Shown piece by piece: positions 47,110 through 55,247 of a DNA stretch of 64,000 bases. The stretch comes from a virus. Made by a program: the position numbers and the translations under genes. The stretch is from positions 124,001 to 188,000 of the IMG/VR virus record IMGVR_UViG_3300024502_000010, one strand, 5' to 3'. The notes beneath the pieces are model-generated. The model saw only the letters and a program-made list of their open reading frames with translations. It had not been told where the DNA came from and made no database searches. Numbering within the stretch: position 1 is the first letter of the stretch; the number at the start of each line of letters is the position of its first letter.

Positions 47110-47181
47110 TGGGAAATGGTGGATTTGAACCACCGACCTCTGCGTTATCAGCACATTGCTCTACCACTGAGCTAATCTCCC
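47110..47181 (-). tRNA. tRNA-Ile(GAT)
   Basis: 72 nt. Acceptor GGGAGAT/ATTTCCC, anticodon loop CTGATAA with a slightly imperfect stem (TGTG/CGCA), T-loop TTCAAAT. Confidence 0.9.
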
Positions 47182-47184
47182 TGG

Positions 47185-47273
47185 CGGAAGTGGTTGGATT
47201 CGAACCAACGGATGCACTTAGGTACATCGGCGGATTAGCAATCCACTGCATTAGACCTCTCTGCCACACTTCC
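47185..47273 (-). tRNA. tRNA-Ser(GCT)
   Basis: 89 nt. Acceptor GGAAGTG/CACTTCC, anticodon loop TTGCTAA in stem GTGGA/TCCGC, long variable arm, T-loop TTCGAAT. Confidence 0.93.
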
Positions 47274-47275
47274 AA

Positions 47276-47347
47276 TAGTCCCTACGGGAATCGAACCCGT
47301 GTCTACACCGTGAAAGGGTGGTGTCCTAACCGCTAGACGAAGGGACC
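47276..47347 (-). tRNA. tRNA-Glu(TTC)
   Basis: 72 nt. Acceptor GGTCCCT/AGGGACT, anticodon loop CTTTCAC in stem CACC/GGTG, T-loop TTCGATT. Confidence 0.94.
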
Positions 47348-47350
47348 AGG

Positions 47351-47432
47351 TGGGCAGGGAGGGATTTGAACCCCCGTAGGCAGAGCCAGCGGATTTACAG
47401 TCCGCCTCCATTAACCACTCGGACACCTACCC
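47351..47432 (-). tRNA. tRNA-Tyr(GTA)
   Basis: 82 nt. Acceptor GGGTAGG/CCTGCCC, anticodon loop CTGTAAA in stem GCGGA/TCCGC, long variable arm, T-loop TTCAAAT. Confidence 0.94.
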
Positions 47433-47441
47433 GACTTTTCT

Positions 47442-47471
47442 ATTATATAGGTTCTTTGGGGCAACTGTCAA
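47442..47471 (-). promoter_or_regulatory. Promoter of the tRNA array
   Basis: TTGACA (47466..47471), 18 nt, TATAAT (47442..47447), 10 nt before tRNA-Tyr and inside the 3' end of the 134-residue gene. Confidence 0.78.
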
Positions 47472-47847
47472 CCCATGGAGCGCATAGTCTCATCTCCCCA
47501 CCAAGTAATCGTTGAGCCTCAGAGTTATCTGGAGCTTTCTCAATCAACCTGGGCAAAGGTACTCTAGGTGGATCTGAGTCTCTTGTCAAGTCCTCATAAT
47601 CACGAATTGCTTTATCCACATCACGCTCAACTCTCCTACCAACCACAGCAGGGTCCTGAAGCAGCACATCGTTGATTACGGTGCCTGGGAACAGAGATCT
47701 CTGAACCTCGTCTAGAAGGTCCCAGAGGCGCTCCTGAGGCGCTCCTGTGCATTGGGAGAGGGTTGCTACGATACCACTGAGTATGACGCTTATAAGGATT
47801 ATCTGCTTCTTATCAGGTTTCTTCTTTCCGAAGTTAAAATTGAACAT
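47443..47847 (-). CDS. Membrane-anchored protein, 134 residues
   Basis: Basic start (MFNFNFGKKKPDKKQ), a hydrophobic segment (IILISVILSGIVATLSQC) ending at a Cys that could be a lipobox, then a soluble charged domain (RVERDVDKAIRDYEDLTRD) and two more Cys. Lipoprotein or signal-anchored; o-spanin-like roles are possible. The ATG directly follows a terminator T-run, so no ribosome site is seen. Confidence 0.7.
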   Translation of the reverse strand: MFNFNFGKKKPDKKQIILISVILSGIVATLSQCTGAPQERLWDLLDEVQRSLFPGTVINDVLLQDPAVVGRRVERDVDKAIRDYEDLTRDSDPPRVPLPRLIEKAPDNSEAQRLLGGEMRLCAPWVDSCPKEPI

Positions 47848-47879
47848 AAAAAAAGAGGAGTAGCAACCGCTCTCCTCTA
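47848..47879 (-). terminator. Terminator after the 400-residue late gene
   Basis: AGAGGAG/CTCCTCT stem, 11-nt loop, seven Ts, ending at the ATG of the 134-residue gene. Confidence 0.8.
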
Positions 47880-47883
47880 TTTA

Positions 47884-49086
47884 TTATTTTTGTCTAGCTC
47901 TTTGAAGGGCTCTCATAAGAGCACCAGATCTAGTCGTTGATTTTTCAGTATTACTAGAATTTTTTTCACGATTTTCTCTACTTGGAATTACTCTCCTATT
48001 ATCAGAAGAATCACCCGGATGAATTGCTTGAAATCTTGATTTTGTTGTTTCACTTCTTCTATTTGGTTGTGCTTGAATATGATCTACATCATGCTTTTGC
48101 CCTGTTTCCTGAGACTTACTTTTTGCCTCATCTCTTTGAGACTTTTTCCTTCCCCTTTCAATTCTTAATGCTCTATTCGCATTTTTTTTACAATCACCCG
48201 GATGCAAATTTCTTTTACAATGATCTTCCAACTCTTTATGACTAATCGCTTTTAGATTTTCTTTTCTCCTTTCATCTTGGTCTTTTCTTTTTTCTTTGGA
48301 TTCTAGTCCCCAATATGGAGTTTCTGCAGTTTGTCTATTTTTTAATCTATAAGCATTTGGATTTTCTTGTGATTGTCGAATTTTCTCAGCATCTTCTCTA
48401 GAACGGATTCTAGTATATTTTCTTGCTTCTAAAATAATATAACACTCATATATAAACTCACTAAAAGTTTTTCCATTAAAGGAATCACTCAACTTCGCCA
48501 TCTGAACACCAGTCTTGGGATTTCTTTCTCCCATTCCTAGTTTCTTATAAATTCTACCTCTTTGTTCTGCACCTTCCTCACCACTTCTACTCTTTTTACC
48601 CTTAGACTTAGCAGAATCAATAGCAGTAGGAGTATTTGTAGCAACTCCTTTCTTTGACTTCATAGTATCTTTTACGCCTTTGAGAGCACCAACAAATTGT
48701 CTTGCTCTTTGTCCGGGATCTTTTACTTTAGATTTTGGAGAACCAACAGTGATATCATGAACTGGAGAATCTTTCTTAGCACCAGTTTTACCAAACTGTT
48801 TTTTTAATTCTTTACTCTGTGGCTTATCACCCTCTCTATGTTGCTTTCTTGCAGTATGAGCAGCATAATCTCCAGGAGACTTATGAGTTCTTACCCAAAC
48901 AGGAACATCTTTTCCACTCTTTTCTACTTTTGGATCTTGAATGGGACCTTTTTTCCTAAACCCCGCACGAGAAACATCTTTTCTCGCGGCACCTTCTGAT
49001 CCACGCATATTCATAGTTCCGGAAGGTCTAACTTTTTTCCCTACCATCAAAGTCCTTTCATCAAGGATTTCTTCTTGAAACTGCAT
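47884..49086 (-). CDS. Basic late protein with C-terminal HNH-like site
   Basis: 400 residues, very rich in Lys, Arg and Ser. N-terminal MQFQEEILDERTLMVGKKVR resembles late structural proteins of cyanophages. The middle has FSEFIYECYIILEARKY. The C-terminal third has KHDVDHIQAQPNRR and then SSDNRRVIPSRENRE, which fits an HNH nuclease core (HD.DHI ... DNRR.I...N), plus CKRNLHPGDCKK. A virion-associated nuclease is a reasonable but untested idea. A CATAAATA late motif is 21-27 nt upstream. Confidence 0.65.
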   Translation of the reverse strand: MQFQEEILDERTLMVGKKVRPSGTMNMRGSEGAARKDVSRAGFRKKGPIQDPKVEKSGKDVPVWVRTHKSPGDYAAHTARKQHREGDKPQSKELKKQFGKTGAKKDSPVHDITVGSPKSKVKDPGQRARQFVGALKGVKDTMKSKKGVATNTPTAIDSAKSKGKKSRSGEEGAEQRGRIYKKLGMGERNPKTGVQMAKLSDSFNGKTFSEFIYECYIILEARKYTRIRSREDAEKIRQSQENPNAYRLKNRQTAETPYWGLESKEKRKDQDERRKENLKAISHKELEDHCKRNLHPGDCKKNANRALRIERGRKKSQRDEAKSKSQETGQKHDVDHIQAQPNRRSETTKSRFQAIHPGDSSDNRRVIPSRENREKNSSNTEKSTTRSGALMRALQRARQK

Positions 49087-49101
49087 CTTTATAAGTACTT
49101 T

Positions 49102-49761
49102 TTAGGTATTTATGAAAACTCTACCATACCAAAAACCACTTGGAACTTCATCAATAGAGTTTATGTATTTGTTTTCATTTCCATTTGTAATCCACTTTTT
49201 ACCATAACAAGGATTTTTCTCACCAAGTTTTGCCTCAATATGTTTTCTTTTTGTTTCTGGATTTTGATGAGATTTGAGTGCTGCCTGTCTATGGTTCTCA
49301 ACTACTTCTGGACGATTGTGTGCTTTCTTTCCAACTCTACTTTTTAGTTTTCTCATTTCTGGATTACTCAAAGTTCTAATCAAGTTTTTTCTTGCTTTCT
49401 CTTTGAGTTTTGGATTACTCATAGGATTGTATTCTGTTTTCATCAACTCACTTCTTTTCTTGTTTGCTTCTTCACCAGCACCTTTATTACAATAAAATCC
49501 AGTAGAAGTTTGTTTTGCCCTATTAGCAAAGTGTGGATTTTTATCTACTTCATAAAAATCGTGGAGAGCACATTCTGCTTCAAGTGCTTCTTCAACACTC
49601 CCAAAAGTTTCTAATATTATTTTTTGAGTTGGATTGAAAGTTTTATCTTTGAAACTTCCAAAATAACTTACATCTTCTTCTGGAAGACATTTACATTCTC
49701 TTTTTCCAATATAACCTCTTCCATATTCCTCATAGGAATAATACACATAAAAGTGTTTCAT
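49102..49761 (-). CDS. GIY-YIG homing endonuclease-like protein
   Basis: 219 residues. FYVYYSYEEYGRGYIGKREC is the GIY-YIG-type strand pair; VSYFGSFKDKTFNPTQKIIL and the catalytic Glu in ECALHDFYEVDKNPHFANRA follow. The C-terminus has NUMOD-like DNA-binding repeats and GKKWITNGNENKYI. Mobile nuclease, inserted between two late genes. Confidence 0.88.
   Translation of the reverse strand: MKHFYVYYSYEEYGRGYIGKRECKCLPEEDVSYFGSFKDKTFNPTQKIILETFGSVEEALEAECALHDFYEVDKNPHFANRAKQTSTGFYCNKGAGEEANKKRSELMKTEYNPMSNPKLKEKARKNLIRTLSNPEMRKLKSRVGKKAHNRPEVVENHRQAALKSHQNPETKRKHIEAKLGEKNPCYGKKWITNGNENKYINSIDEVPSGFWYGRVFINT
49107..49114 (-). promoter_or_regulatory. Late promoter motif
   Basis: CATAAATA upstream of the 400-residue late gene (ATG at 49086). 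Confidence 0.45.
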
Positions 49762-49858
49762 ACTACTCTAACTTGCTGACATTACTATTTATACAAGAAA
49801 GGAGTGCCGAAGCACTCCAATCCCACCTGAAAAGTGTCAGCAAGTCAGGTAAAGTTAT

Positions 49859-50512
49859 TTAGACATCAGCAAGAACCAATCGTTTAGCATAGTCATAAGC
49901 ATATTGTGTTCTTGCTCCATGGTGTCCCCATCCAATCCATTCGTAGGCATAATTCATATACCTATCAATAGATTTTCCAGAAACTTTCATTCTGTTTTCA
50001 ATACTCTTCCATTGTGGTTCAGTAGTAATATACCGAAGTTGAGTATCAGCAGTAGAAGGATTACCTCCTATTTTTTTAGCAAAAGCACCCAGTCCATAAT
50101 AACGAGAAGCAGAAGTAAATTGTATCAAACCATAACCTCTTCCACAATTATAGTATGAGGTTCTACTACCACCTTCACAAATGTTAGGCACGAATGTTGA
50201 TTCCTGTCTAATATTGCCCATGATGGTAGCAAGGGCGTTTCTGTCTCTAATACCACGATCCTGGAAAAATGCCAGGGTAGCATTCTCATGTTCATTACAC
50301 CCTTTACAAATTAGTCTTTTCTCTTTTGGCTTTGGTGGTGCAACCTCTAGGATTGCTGTCTTCTCGGGTTCAAACTCTTTAATAATAGAATAAGGTTTTT
50401 CATCCACTGGGGGAGGAGGACCTTGCAGTTTATAACTAGAGAAAGGCAGTGATGCCGTATTGGTTGTAACCATTGCTAAAAGAGGAACGGCTACAGTAAA
50501 GAAGTTTAGCAT
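49859..50512 (-). CDS. Lysozyme-like (phage tail lysozyme type) protein with signal anchor
   Basis: 217 residues. Signal anchor MLNFFTVAVPLLAMVTTNTA, a Pro-rich linker (LQGPPPPVDEKPY, EVAPPKPKEKR), then a tail-lysozyme-like domain: LAFFQDRGIRDRNALATIMG, NIRQESTFVPNI (catalytic Glu), GRGYGLIQFTSASRYYGLG. Probably cuts peptidoglycan at entry or lysis. Start at 50512; the 18-codon extension adds a poor N-terminus. Confidence 0.8.
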   Translation of the reverse strand: MLNFFTVAVPLLAMVTTNTASLPFSSYKLQGPPPPVDEKPYSIIKEFEPEKTAILEVAPPKPKEKRLICKGCNEHENATLAFFQDRGIRDRNALATIMGNIRQESTFVPNICEGGSRTSYYNCGRGYGLIQFTSASRYYGLGAFAKKIGGNPSTADTQLRYITTEPQWKSIENRMKVSGKSIDRYMNYAYEWIGWGHHGARTQYAYDYAKRLVLADV

Positions 50513-50611
50513 TAAAATTAATTGAACTCTACATCCGTATAGAAAGGGGGTACACCCTTTTCTCAAAGGGCACTTTCCACGGCTCTAATTGTCACTCAAA
50601 GTCTCATTACA

Positions 50612-50635
50612 AGAAAACCCACCTTATGGTGGGTT
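50612..50635 (-). terminator. Terminator
   Basis: AACCCACC/GGTGGGTT perfect 8-bp stem with a 4-nt loop and TTTTCTT, following the 60-residue coiled-coil gene. The rest of 50513..50666 shows no gene. Confidence 0.72.
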
Positions 50636-50666
50636 ATAAACATTATAAGTTTTTATTTAGAATCTG

Positions 50667-50849
50667 TCAAGATTCCACTTCTTCAGAAGTTTCTTTGGAT
50701 TCTGGCTCTGGCAAAGTAACTCCAATTTGTGTTAGATACTCAATAGCTCCTTGAACTTTCCAAAAAAGTTCTCTGTTTTGATTAATTTCTGATTCAAGTT
50801 TAACTCTTTGTTCTAAAAGTTGTTGTAGATGTTGCTGCTGTTCTGTCAT
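50667..50849 (-). CDS. Coiled-coil protein, 60 residues
   Basis: MTEQQQHLQQLLEQRVKLES begins a heptad pattern, then IEYLTQIGVTLPEPES and an acidic end. A short coiled-coil protein common to T4-like cyanophages, function unknown. Start at 50849 chosen over 50861. Confidence 0.72.
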   Translation of the reverse strand: MTEQQQHLQQLLEQRVKLESEINQNRELFWKVQGAIEYLTQIGVTLPEPESKETSEEVES

Positions 50850-50879
50850 TTTTTTTCTCAAATTTTATTAAAAGTTTAT

Positions 50880-51056
50880 TTAGTAATCTTCAGGTTCTAG
50901 AGAGACAATCTCAAGTTCATCATCTTCCGGTTCAATCCACTCATAAAACTCAGCAAGAATTGCGCGTGCATCCTCTTTAGGAATGCTCATATCAGCGGCA
51001 CGGTCAAGAGACCATGACCTAACATGAGCAACAATATCTTCAGTCGTTGCGTTCAT
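50880..51056 (-). CDS. Conserved acidic protein, 58 residues
   Basis: MNATTEDIVAHVRSWSLDRA through FYEWIEPEDDELEI. Start at 51056 has AAGGA 7 nt upstream; the 59-codon extension (to 51233) lies over the GIY-YIG gene and is rejected. Function unknown. Confidence 0.75.
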   Translation of the reverse strand: MNATTEDIVAHVRSWSLDRAADMSIPKEDARAILAEFYEWIEPEDDELEIVSLEPEDY

Positions 51057-51483
51057 AATAGTCCTTTCGGAAGTACCTGTTGAGGATGTTGCTATTGTAG
51101 TATCTGGGCACTCCACTGTCAAGGGATTCTGTGAGAACATTGTTGAAGAAGAGTTGCCTTGTTTCTTCAAAGTTTGTTTTGCCCTTTGTTTTATGTAATG
51201 ATAAAATAGTGCGCGTAAAATTCTCCCTACCATATTTCTCTATATCTTCTTTGAGTTCTGGACATGAACCATAGTATTTTTTCCAATCAGATTCTGCCTT
51301 AACCTTTCTAGATTTTCCTCTCGGTGTGCGGAAGCTCCAGAAATATTTTCGACCAATATAGTCACGATTAGTTTTGTTGCAATGAATATGATATACGAAA
51401 CCAAAATAATCCTGAATATCACTCGAACCAAATTCTTTTCCATTGTAGGTCCAAGGATTCTCATAGTCAATATCTGTACTCAT
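51040..51483 (-). CDS. GIY-YIG-like nuclease (Seg-like)
   Basis: 147 residues. YFGFVYHIHCNKTNRDYIGR is the GIY-YIG strand pair, followed by the K/R-rich FRTPRGKSRKVKAESDWKKY and the catalytic region NFEETRQLFFNNVL. Small freestanding nuclease typical of T4-like phages, next to the nrd genes, a favourite homing region. Confidence 0.8.
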   Translation of the reverse strand: MSTDIDYENPWTYNGKEFGSSDIQDYFGFVYHIHCNKTNRDYIGRKYFWSFRTPRGKSRKVKAESDWKKYYGSCPELKEDIEKYGRENFTRTILSLHKTKGKTNFEETRQLFFNNVLTESLDSGVPRYYNSNILNRYFRKDYYERND

Positions 51484-51628
51484 CAATAATATCAAGAACT
51501 TCGTTCAGATATTTATGAGCAAGTCCTTTCATATCCATTTCGGGTCTAATATGATCTTTATAAAGATTGTCTTTTAATTTCAAAACACGAACTTTAATTT
51601 CATCTTTAGTCAGTTGATTTTTAGACAT
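51467..51628 (-). CDS. Conserved small protein, 53 residues
   Basis: MSKNQLTKDEIKVRVLKLKD, then a Lys-rich helix ending NEVLDIIDEYRY. Overlaps the nuclease start by 17 nt. The ATG directly follows a terminator T-run. No known function. Confidence 0.65.
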   Translation of the reverse strand: MSKNQLTKDEIKVRVLKLKDNLYKDHIRPEMDMKGLAHKYLNEVLDIIDEYRY

Positions 51629-51655
51629 AAAAAAGGGGAAGGATAACTTCCCCTA
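51629..51655 (-). terminator. nrd operon terminator
   Basis: AGGGGAAG/CTTCCCCT stem, 5-nt loop, six Ts, after the 49-residue gene that follows nrdB. Confidence 0.8.
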
Positions 51656-51666
51656 TCTATATGAGA

Positions 51667-51816
51667 TTAAGTATTCTCACCTAACCATTCTTTGCAAAAG
51701 TCATAATCTCCAAACATAAACTCATCACATTCTGCTGCTTCTTTGTATGCGTTCAGAATTTCCTGTTCACACCATTCATCATAATTGGAATCCTGCGAAA
51801 GTATTTTTGGTAACAT
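51667..51816 (-). CDS. Small protein overlapping the nrdB end, 49 residues
   Basis: MLPKILSQDSNYDEWCEQEI and on to FCKEWLGENT; acidic, two Trp, two Cys. It starts 38 nt inside nrdB in another frame and ends before the operon terminator. I recall similar short frames after nrdB in relatives. Possibly a redox partner, unproven. Confidence 0.55.
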   Translation of the reverse strand: MLPKILSQDSNYDEWCEQEILNAYKEAAECDEFMFGDYDFCKEWLGENT

Positions 51817-52909
51817 CTTGTTTGATTCCGCCGACTACATAACTCTCGACTTCCGTTTCCTGGGGAGCAACCTGGAGACCTTTAGAGGAAATCCAGTGCT
51901 GTGTCCAAGGAAGTGGATTATTGTTTGCTGAAATATCGTATTGGGGTTTTAGTCCAATTGCTTTAAGTCTTCTATTTGCTACCCATTCAACATATTGTTG
52001 AAGAAGTTTGTCGTTTAATCCAATCATGCTGCCATCTTTGAACAGATAATCTGCCCATTTCTTCTCTTCGTTTACAGCACGATCAAACATCTTATAAGTC
52101 CATTCCTCTTCTTCTTTCATAATCTTTTGCATTTCTGGATCATCACCTTCTCTCCACTTATTCAGAATGTTCTGAGTAAGTGCTAAGTGTTGGTTTTCAT
52201 CTCTTGCGATAAGAGAGATGATTTTAGCAGATCCTTCCATAAGCTTAAGTTCACCAAAGGCGAAACTACAAGCAAAACTAACGTAGAAGCGAATACCTTC
52301 AAGAATATTAACGTTTGCGACTGCTCTGTACAGTTTTCGTTTGACATCATTGAGATTTTCCCTTGCGTATGTGACTCCTTCAAGTTGTTGCTTCCAAGTT
52401 TCGGAAGTACCATAATTCTGTGCAGATTGAATAAAGTCATCATAAGACTCTGTGACGCTCTTAGCACGTTCCAGAATACGCTCATCACCAATAATAGTAT
52501 CAAACACCTCAGATGGGTCTGAATATACGTTCTTGATAATGTAAGTGTATGAGCGACTATGGATCATCTCCATAAATCCCCACACTTCCATACATGCTTC
52601 TAACTCAGGGAGTGAGCAGTATGGAATGAATGCCATACCAGGACCACGACCCTGAACAGAATCAAGCATAATCTGATACTTCAGGTTAGAAGTATAAATG
52701 TGCTTCTGTTCAGGGCGAAGTGTTTGATAATCTCCACGATCCTTCTGGAGAGACACCTCTTCGGGTCTCCAGAAGTATCCAAGTTGCTGAGTGGTTAGTT
52801 TATCAAAAATAGGATATTTGTATGAATCGTATCTTTGAACCCCAAGTGGTTTACCAAAAAACATTGGTTGTTTTTTGGTGTCAACTTTTTCAGTATTAAA
52901 AACAGTCAT
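51779..52909 (-). CDS. nrdB: Ribonucleotide reductase class Ia, beta subunit
   Basis: 376 residues. Diiron ligands lie in YFWRPEEVSLQKDRGDY (Glu), EMIHSRSYTYI (Glu, His) and IARDENQHLALTQN (Glu, His), and the radical Tyr is expected near IHSRSYTYI. With NrdA it makes dNDPs for phage DNA. Start MTVFNTEK at 52909 has AAAGGA just upstream; an ATG at 52969 would overlap nrdA. Confidence 0.96.
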   Translation of the reverse strand: MTVFNTEKVDTKKQPMFFGKPLGVQRYDSYKYPIFDKLTTQQLGYFWRPEEVSLQKDRGDYQTLRPEQKHIYTSNLKYQIMLDSVQGRGPGMAFIPYCSLPELEACMEVWGFMEMIHSRSYTYIIKNVYSDPSEVFDTIIGDERILERAKSVTESYDDFIQSAQNYGTSETWKQQLEGVTYARENLNDVKRKLYRAVANVNILEGIRFYVSFACSFAFGELKLMEGSAKIISLIARDENQHLALTQNILNKWREGDDPEMQKIMKEEEEWTYKMFDRAVNEEKKWADYLFKDGSMIGLNDKLLQQYVEWVANRRLKAIGLKPQYDISANNNPLPWTQHWISSKGLQVAPQETEVESYVVGGIKQDVTKNTFAGFQL

Positions 52910-52949
52910 TCCTTTAATATTTGTTTGAGGTTCTTCTGTTGAAGAAATT

Positions 52950-55247
52950 TTAAACTGCACAGGATTCACACTCTCCCTCCTCTACTGAACTTAACTCACT
53001 TAACAAATCTTGAAGATTGGGTTTCTCTTCTACTACCTCATCAGTTTTAATATCATAAGTGTTTTGGTAGTAAGAAGTCTTCCACCCGTACTTGTATGTA
53101 GTCAAAAAGTCTTGTGCCATCACGGACACTGGGACTTCATTATCCGTATAATTCTCCGGGTTATAGGACCAGTTGCCTGAGATTGCTTGGTCAAAGAATT
53201 TTTGCATCACAGCAACAATATTAATATAACCACGGTTACTAGGCATATCCCAAAGAAGCGTATACGCATTCTTGAGGGTATGATACTGTGGAACAATCTG
53301 TTTGAGTGGTCCCTTTTTACTTTTCTTAACGGACAAGAATCCGCGAGGAGGTTCAATTCCATTGGTTGCATTTGACACAACGGAACTGCTCTCCGAAGGC
53401 ATTTGTGCGGACAGTGTTGAGTGCCTGAGACCGTGTTCCAAGATGGATGCTCTAAGAGTTTCCCAATCATGCTGAAGTTGAACAGAAGAAATTTCATCTA
53501 CATCTTTTTTGTAAGTATCAATTGGAAGAATTCCATCAGCATACTTAGTGCGACCAAAGTATTCGCAATATCCTTTTTCTTTAGCAAGTTGATTAGATGC
53601 TTTTAGAAGATAATACTGGAATGATTCGGATAAACCATGAACTGCATCCCATGCTTCTTGGGAATCATAATTAAACCCAAGTTTTGCCAAATAGTGCGCT
53701 AACCCTATAAACCCTATACCAAGAGAACGACGCGCCTTGGTGGCGATTTCTGCCGCATCCACGGGGTAATTTTGATAATCAATCAACTCATCCAAACCGC
53801 GAACAGAAAGGTCACAAAGTTCTTCAAGTTCTTCATCAGACTTTACCTTTCCAACATTAATTGCAGAAAGAATGCAAAGTGCAATCTCACCCATCTTGTC
53901 ATCAATATGCTGAAGAGGGTCTGTTGGAAGAGTAATCTCTTGACAAAGATTACTCATATTAACTTTGTCTTTAAAAGAAGAATGAGAATTGCAGTGGTCA
54001 ATATTCATAATGTAGACTCGACCCGTCTCTGCGCGTTCTTTAAGAAGGCTAAGGATGAGTTCTTGTGCTTTAATAGTTTTTTTCGCAATGGACGGATCTT
54101 TTTCATATTGTACGTAGAGAGAATCAAACTCAGGGAGTCCAAAGCTATCATAAAGTCCAGGGACATCATGTGGAGAGAAAAGCGTGATCTCACCGTCTTG
54201 AATAAATCTTTCATAGAACAACTTGCTAATTTGAATGGAGTAATCAAGTTTGCGGACACGATTATCTTCCGTTCCCTTGTTATTCTTAAGGACTAAAATA
54301 TCTTCTATTTCTTGGTGCCAGATTGGGAAGTGGACTGTCGCGGATCCACCTCGTATGCCATTCTGCGTGCAACATCTGACAGTTGCTTCAAACTTCTTGA
54401 GAAATGGTACAACACCCGTGTGTTGAACTTCTCCCCCTCTGATTTTGCTGTTGATGCCACGGATCCTACCAGCGTTGATGCCGATTCCCGCCCTCTGTGC
54501 AACGTATCGACCAATAGCCATATCACTGCTAAAGATAGAATCGAGGGTGTCATCAACATCAACAAGAACACAACTAGCAAATTGTCGAAGTGGCGTTCTA
54601 ACTCCTGCCATGATGGGAGTTGGGATGTTGATTTTGTGTTTGGAGATTGCGTCATAATACCTCTTTACATATGACATTCTAGTTTCTTTTGGATACTCAG
54701 CAAAGATAGTCAAAGCAATCATCATATACATGAACTGCGGAGTTTCATATACTCCACCGCCGCTTCTATCTTGCACAAGGTACTTATCAACGACTTGACG
54801 TAAACCCGCATAAGTGAAGAGATAGTCGCGGTCATGATCAATATATGAATCAGCCCTATCAATCTCTTCTTTCGAGTACTTATTGAAAATGTCATTATCA
54901 TAAACTTCATGATTAACACATTGGTAAATGTGTTGCTCTAGAGTTGGGAGTTCTTTCATCTTTCCATAAAGTTGCTTACGAACAGCAAACAAAAGAAGAC
55001 GAGCAGCAACATACTGATAATTTGGATGATCCAAATCAATCAAGTCACTAGCAGAGCGAATCAAAATTTCCTGAATCTCCCCCGTAGTAATACCATCATA
55101 AAATTGAATGCCAGAAGTCATTTCAACTTGACTCGCAGATACACCTGCAAGACCCTTACATGCCTCTTCGACCATCAAATGCATCTTGTCTAAGTCAAGA
55201 GACTCAATTCGACCATCACGCTTTTTAACCTTTGTACCGTTGCTCAT
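52950..55247 (-). CDS. nrdA: Ribonucleotide reductase class Ia, alpha subunit
   Basis: 765 residues with an N-terminal ATP-cone (KVKKRDGRIESLDLDKMH), the active-site segments RQFASCVLVDVDDTLDS and NMSNLCQEITLPTDP (with Asn, Cys, Glu) and a C-terminal CESCAV pair for reduction by glutaredoxin. Uninterrupted: no intron or split, unlike some T4-like phages. ATGA overlap with the primase gene. Confidence 0.97.
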   Translation of the reverse strand: MSNGTKVKKRDGRIESLDLDKMHLMVEEACKGLAGVSASQVEMTSGIQFYDGITTGEIQEILIRSASDLIDLDHPNYQYVAARLLLFAVRKQLYGKMKELPTLEQHIYQCVNHEVYDNDIFNKYSKEEIDRADSYIDHDRDYLFTYAGLRQVVDKYLVQDRSGGGVYETPQFMYMMIALTIFAEYPKETRMSYVKRYYDAISKHKINIPTPIMAGVRTPLRQFASCVLVDVDDTLDSIFSSDMAIGRYVAQRAGIGINAGRIRGINSKIRGGEVQHTGVVPFLKKFEATVRCCTQNGIRGGSATVHFPIWHQEIEDILVLKNNKGTEDNRVRKLDYSIQISKLFYERFIQDGEITLFSPHDVPGLYDSFGLPEFDSLYVQYEKDPSIAKKTIKAQELILSLLKERAETGRVYIMNIDHCNSHSSFKDKVNMSNLCQEITLPTDPLQHIDDKMGEIALCILSAINVGKVKSDEELEELCDLSVRGLDELIDYQNYPVDAAEIATKARRSLGIGFIGLAHYLAKLGFNYDSQEAWDAVHGLSESFQYYLLKASNQLAKEKGYCEYFGRTKYADGILPIDTYKKDVDEISSVQLQHDWETLRASILEHGLRHSTLSAQMPSESSSVVSNATNGIEPPRGFLSVKKSKKGPLKQIVPQYHTLKNAYTLLWDMPSNRGYINIVAVMQKFFDQAISGNWSYNPENYTDNEVPVSVMAQDFLTTYKYGWKTSYYQNTYDIKTDEVVEEKPNLQDLLSELSSVEEGECESCAV

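Noticed and set aside
50880-51233. 117-codon version of the 58-residue protein
   Set aside because: The extra N-terminal half lies entirely over the GIY-YIG gene and a clean start with AAGGA exists at 51056.
52950-55247. Intron or split nrdA
   Set aside because: All class I alpha motifs are in one uninterrupted 765-codon frame.
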